DNA of 23,077 bases from TMED26 sp002694075 (GTDB taxonomy: Bacteria; Pseudomonadota; Alphaproteobacteria; Thalassobaculales; Thalassobaculaceae). Positions 22,585 to 23,077 of the stretch are shown piece by piece (positions within the stretch are counted from its first letter, which is position 1; each line of letters opens with the position of its first letter). Position numbers and translations under genes: made by a program. The stretch is taken from positions 1-23,077 of the forward strand of contig JAYYDT010000121.1 in NCBI GenBank assembly GCA_036160575.1, read 5' to 3'. The notes beneath the pieces are model-generated. The model was not told the origin of the DNA, did no database searches, and saw only the letters and a list, made by a program, of their open reading frames with translations.

Positions 22585-23077
22585 CGCCGTCACGCAAGGC
22601 CAGGGCGCGGGCGTAAACATCGGCCCGGGTCCAGCCACTTTCGGCGGTCACCTGGCGCACCGCATCGCGCAGGCTCGCGTCGGCCAGTTTGAGCGTCAGC
22701 TTGGCGTCGACCTCTTCGGCGCTGGCCACGCCCGCCGCCGCGTCGGCGCCGCCAATGACCACCACAATCTCGCCCTTGGGCGGGCCGGCGGTGGCATAAT
22801 GCGCGGCCAGGGTCGCTAAATCGGCGCGCCGAACTTCCTCGAACCGCTTGGTCAACTCACGCGCCACCGCCGCCGGGCGCGGCCCCAAAACCGCGCCCGC
22901 GTCGGCGAGGCTGGCGGCCAGCCGGCGCGCACTTTCGAAAAATATCAACGTCGCGTCCAAGGCTGCCACCGCCGCCAGCGTGCGCTGACGGGGGCCGGCC
23001 CGCGGCGGCAGAAAACCACCGAAGTACAACCGGTCGGGCGGGAGGCCGGACAGCAGCAGCGCGGTGGTCGGCGCCGA
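22577..23077 (-). CDS. rsmI: 16S rRNA (cytidine-1402-2'-O)-methyltransferase, C-terminal part (cut by window edge)
   Basis: The frame is open to the last base of the window, so the gene's 5' part lies outside; the visible 166 residues are the C-terminal two thirds. RsmI methylates the ribose of C1402 in 16S rRNA at the decoding centre. Recognisable segments are SAPTTALLLSGLPPDRLYFGG-type sequence at the edge, FFESARRLAASLADAGAVLG, and VARELTKRFEEVRR followed by PPKGEIVVVIGG, all typical of this tetrapyrrole-methylase-fold family. The C-terminal helical domain is complete. It overlaps yraN by eight bases, forming the common rsmI-yraN pair. Confidence 0.95.
   Translation of the reverse strand, partial: SAPTTALLLSGLPPDRLYFGGFLPPRAGPRQRTLAAVAALDATLIFFESARRLAASLADAGAVLGPRPAAVARELTKRFEEVRRADLATLAAHYATAGPPKGEIVVVIGGADAAAGVASAEEVDAKLTLKLADASLRDAVRQVTAESGWTRADVYARALALRDGDG

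Overview
This 23 kb window looks like a chromosomal stretch of a GC-rich alphaproteobacterium, probably near Rhodospirillales; I cannot name a genus. The evidence is the mix of genes and their order: fabB-fabI, hslU-hslV divergent from a hisB-hisH-X-hisA-hisF-hisE operon, and comM, gshB, yraN and rsmI close together. Coding density is very high. The longest gene-free stretch is 263 bases (2421-2683), and I saw no rRNA, tRNA, CRISPR array, insertion sequence or prophage gene.

Layout from left to right. Positions 1-1272 hold the end of fabB and all of fabI (fatty acid synthesis). A PLP-dependent aminotransferase (1269-2420, minus) meets fabI tail to tail. Next is a plus-strand envelope pair (2684-4850): an exported M48 metalloprotease with TPR-like repeats and a DsbA/ScsC-like thiol oxidoreductase. 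A minus-strand trio follows (4845-7438): MaoC-like hydratase, PhyH-like oxygenase and MFS transporter. An arginine-deiminase-superfamily enzyme (7581-8594) diverges from the trio. This block is the least predictable part of the window and the best place to look for new biochemistry. mutS (8591-11263), hslU and hslV follow on the minus strand.

From 13405 a tightly coupled plus-strand operon runs hisB, hisH, a GNAT acetyltransferase, hisA, hisF, hisE, a HIT protein and a second GNAT. Most joints are ATGA, TGATG or GTGA overlaps. comM follows after 66 bases, then a secreted DNA/RNA non-specific endonuclease with its own candidate promoter. The right end is a minus-strand cluster: rsmI (cut by the window edge), yraN, a two-BON-domain lipoprotein and gshB.

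The window is mostly housekeeping and I did not find a clearly new defence or mobile system. The points most worth following are the PhyH/MaoC/MFS plus deiminase-like block with an altered active-site motif, the protease-oxidoreductase pair, the GNAT inside the his operon, the nuclease next to comM, several leader-region inverted repeats, and the fact that all four convergent gene pairs overlap at their stop codons, two of them through a shared CTAG.
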